Shown: in pieces, positions 5,687 to 6,469 of the stretch | Layout of the letters: each line of letters begins with the position of its first letter | Numbering within the stretch: position 1 is the stretch's first letter | Source: Microbacteriaceae bacterium | GTDB lineage: Bacteria > Actinomycetota > Actinomycetes > Actinomycetales > Microbacteriaceae | Assembly (NCBI GenBank): GCA_025463615.1 | Contig: JAODAU010000353.1 | Span: forward strand, 1-6,469 | Direction: 5' to 3' | Length of the DNA: 6,469 bases | Notes under the pieces: generated by a model | The model's input: only the letters and a program-made list of their open reading frames with translations | What the model was told of the DNA's origin: nothing | Database searches by the model: none | Translations under genes and position numbers: made by a program

Positions 5687-6469
5687 TGCGCGCGGTCAAA
5701 CGCTTCATCGACTGGGTGGCGAGGCTGCTCTTCGTCGACAAGCCCAACCCGATGCTCAAGCAGCTGCCGACGACCGGCGCGTTCGCGTTCGCCATACTCA
5801 TCTGCATCGTGCTGCCGGAGATCCGCACCAACGTCGCCGCGATCATCCTCTCGGTCGCCGTGATGATCGCCGCCACGATCGTGGCCTTCTACTATGCACG
5901 AGTCGGGCACTTCAACCGGTGGTGGGCGCTCATCATCCCGGGGCTGTCGCTGCTCGCGATCGCGCTGCTGCGGGTGGGCACCGGGGGCACCCTGTCGCTG
6001 TTCAGCGCCCTCATCATCCTGCCGATCGTGTGGATCTCGGCGGAGCGCGGCCGCCGCTGGATCTTCGTCTCCATCATCGGCGCCTCCGCCACGCTGATGC
6101 TGCCCTACGTGCTCACCTGGCAGGCGCCGGAGAGCCCGGCGGAGTGGATCCGCGGCGTCTACAGCCCGATCGTCTTCGGTGTGGCCGCCACCATCATCAA
6201 CGAGATGTCACGGCAGGGCCGCAACCAGTACGTGGCCGTGCGCGAGCTGGCCCGCCAGCGCGAGGGCCTCCTCGACGAGGCGATGGCGGCGACCGCGGCG
6301 CTCGCAGCGAACGAGGAGCGGCTGCACGCGGCCGACCGCCTCACCCGCAGCGTGCTCGACGCCGTCACCGAACAGTCGGTGATCGGCACCGACCTCACCG
6401 GACTCATCGACGTGTGGAACCCGGGAGCCAGCGTGATGCTCGGGCTCGCCCCCGACGAGACGCAGGGCA
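5686..6469 (+). CDS. Membrane sensor with PAS domain, probably a histidine kinase N-terminus (3' end cut)
   Basis: The frame opens at ATG 5686, which shares its A with the previous TGA, and remains open to the window end (261 residues seen, no stop). The N-terminal part has about six hydrophobic spans, near residues 30-44, 47-71, 77-96, 101-118, 124-143 and 155-173, joined by very short loops, so the sensor domain is embedded in the membrane with little extracellular part. Residues about 178-222 are rich in Ala, Glu, Arg and Leu and look like a signalling coiled coil. From about 219 the text RSVLDAVTEQSVIGTDLTG and IDVWNPGA resembles the first strands of a PAS domain. The catalytic part lies outside the window. 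Position after two REC genes favours a sensor histidine kinase; a GGDEF or SpoIIE-type phosphatase output is possible. The six-span domain resembles MASE-type sensors in outline, but I cannot assign a family or ligand. Confidence 0.82.
   Translation, partial: MRAVKRFIDWVARLLFVDKPNPMLKQLPTTGAFAFAILICIVLPEIRTNVAAIILSVAVMIAATIVAFYYARVGHFNRWWALIIPGLSLLAIALLRVGTGGTLSLFSALIILPIVWISAERGRRWIFVSIIGASATLMLPYVLTWQAPESPAEWIRGVYSPIVFGVAATIINEMSRQGRNQYVAVRELARQREGLLDEAMAATAALAANEERLHAADRLTRSVLDAVTEQSVIGTDLTGLIDVWNPGASVMLGLAPDETQG

Larger units (their letters stand above)
449..6469 (+). other. Predicted eight-gene translationally coupled operon
   Basis: Every junction from the REC-PIG-L gene to the PAS sensor overlaps: 4 bp at 1528-1531, 1 bp at 2517, 4 bp at 3233-3236, 4 bp at 4720-4723, 4 bp at 4917-4920, 4 bp at 5297-5300 and 1 bp at 5686. 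No internal promoter or terminator space exists. The only upstream gap is 398-448. This arrangement implies a single transcript and linked translation of the glycan enzymes with the signalling proteins. The downstream limit is outside the window. Confidence 0.85.

Overview
The window is a high-GC actinobacterial stretch. The strong G/C third-position bias, GTG starts, tightly overlapping genes and the style of the nitrilase-like protein at the left edge suggest Microbacteriaceae or a close relative; this is a judgement from composition and protein flavour, not from a search. All genes lie on the + strand and coding density is close to 100%. The only intergenic gap is 51 bp (398-448). I see no tRNA, rRNA, CRISPR array, insertion sequence or repeat array, and no gene-free stretch over 300 bases.

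Layout. Positions 2-397 hold the 3' half of a carbon-nitrogen hydrolase (nitrilase/omega-amidase type) that ends before the main unit. After a short gap with a good Shine-Dalgarno and a weak promoter-like element, eight genes follow in a chain: (1) a receiver (REC) domain fused to a PIG-L/LmbE zinc deacetylase, 449-1531; (2) an ATP-grasp ligase-like gene, 1528-2517, broken by an in-frame TAG at 1609-1611; (3) a PHP-domain metal hydrolase, 2517-3236; (4) a membrane-bound processive family-2 glycosyltransferase, 3233-4723; (5) a 66-residue single-span membrane protein, 4720-4920; (6) and (7) two stand-alone REC proteins, 4917-5300 and 5297-5686; (8) a six-span membrane protein with a coiled coil and the start of a PAS domain, 5686 to the window end, probably the N-terminus of a sensor histidine kinase. 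All seven junctions overlap by 4 bp or 1 bp, so the set is almost certainly one translationally coupled operon.

How it may work together (inference). The glycosyltransferase has the D / DxD / ED / QxxRW signature of cellulose, chitin, hyaluronan and poly-GlcNAc synthases. A PIG-L deacetylase, which in characterised relatives removes acetyl from GlcNAc-type sugars, is encoded beside it and carries its own phosphorylation-type input domain. The three REC domains and the PAS membrane sensor lack any visible DNA-binding output domain, so signalling may act directly on enzymes rather than on transcription. The simplest model is a sensor-controlled system that makes or modifies an amino-sugar-containing surface glycan or glycoconjugate. 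The roles of the ATP-grasp and PHP proteins are not clear from the sequence. The two strongest points are the REC-PIG-L fusion and the premature amber codon in an otherwise intact ATP-grasp gene.
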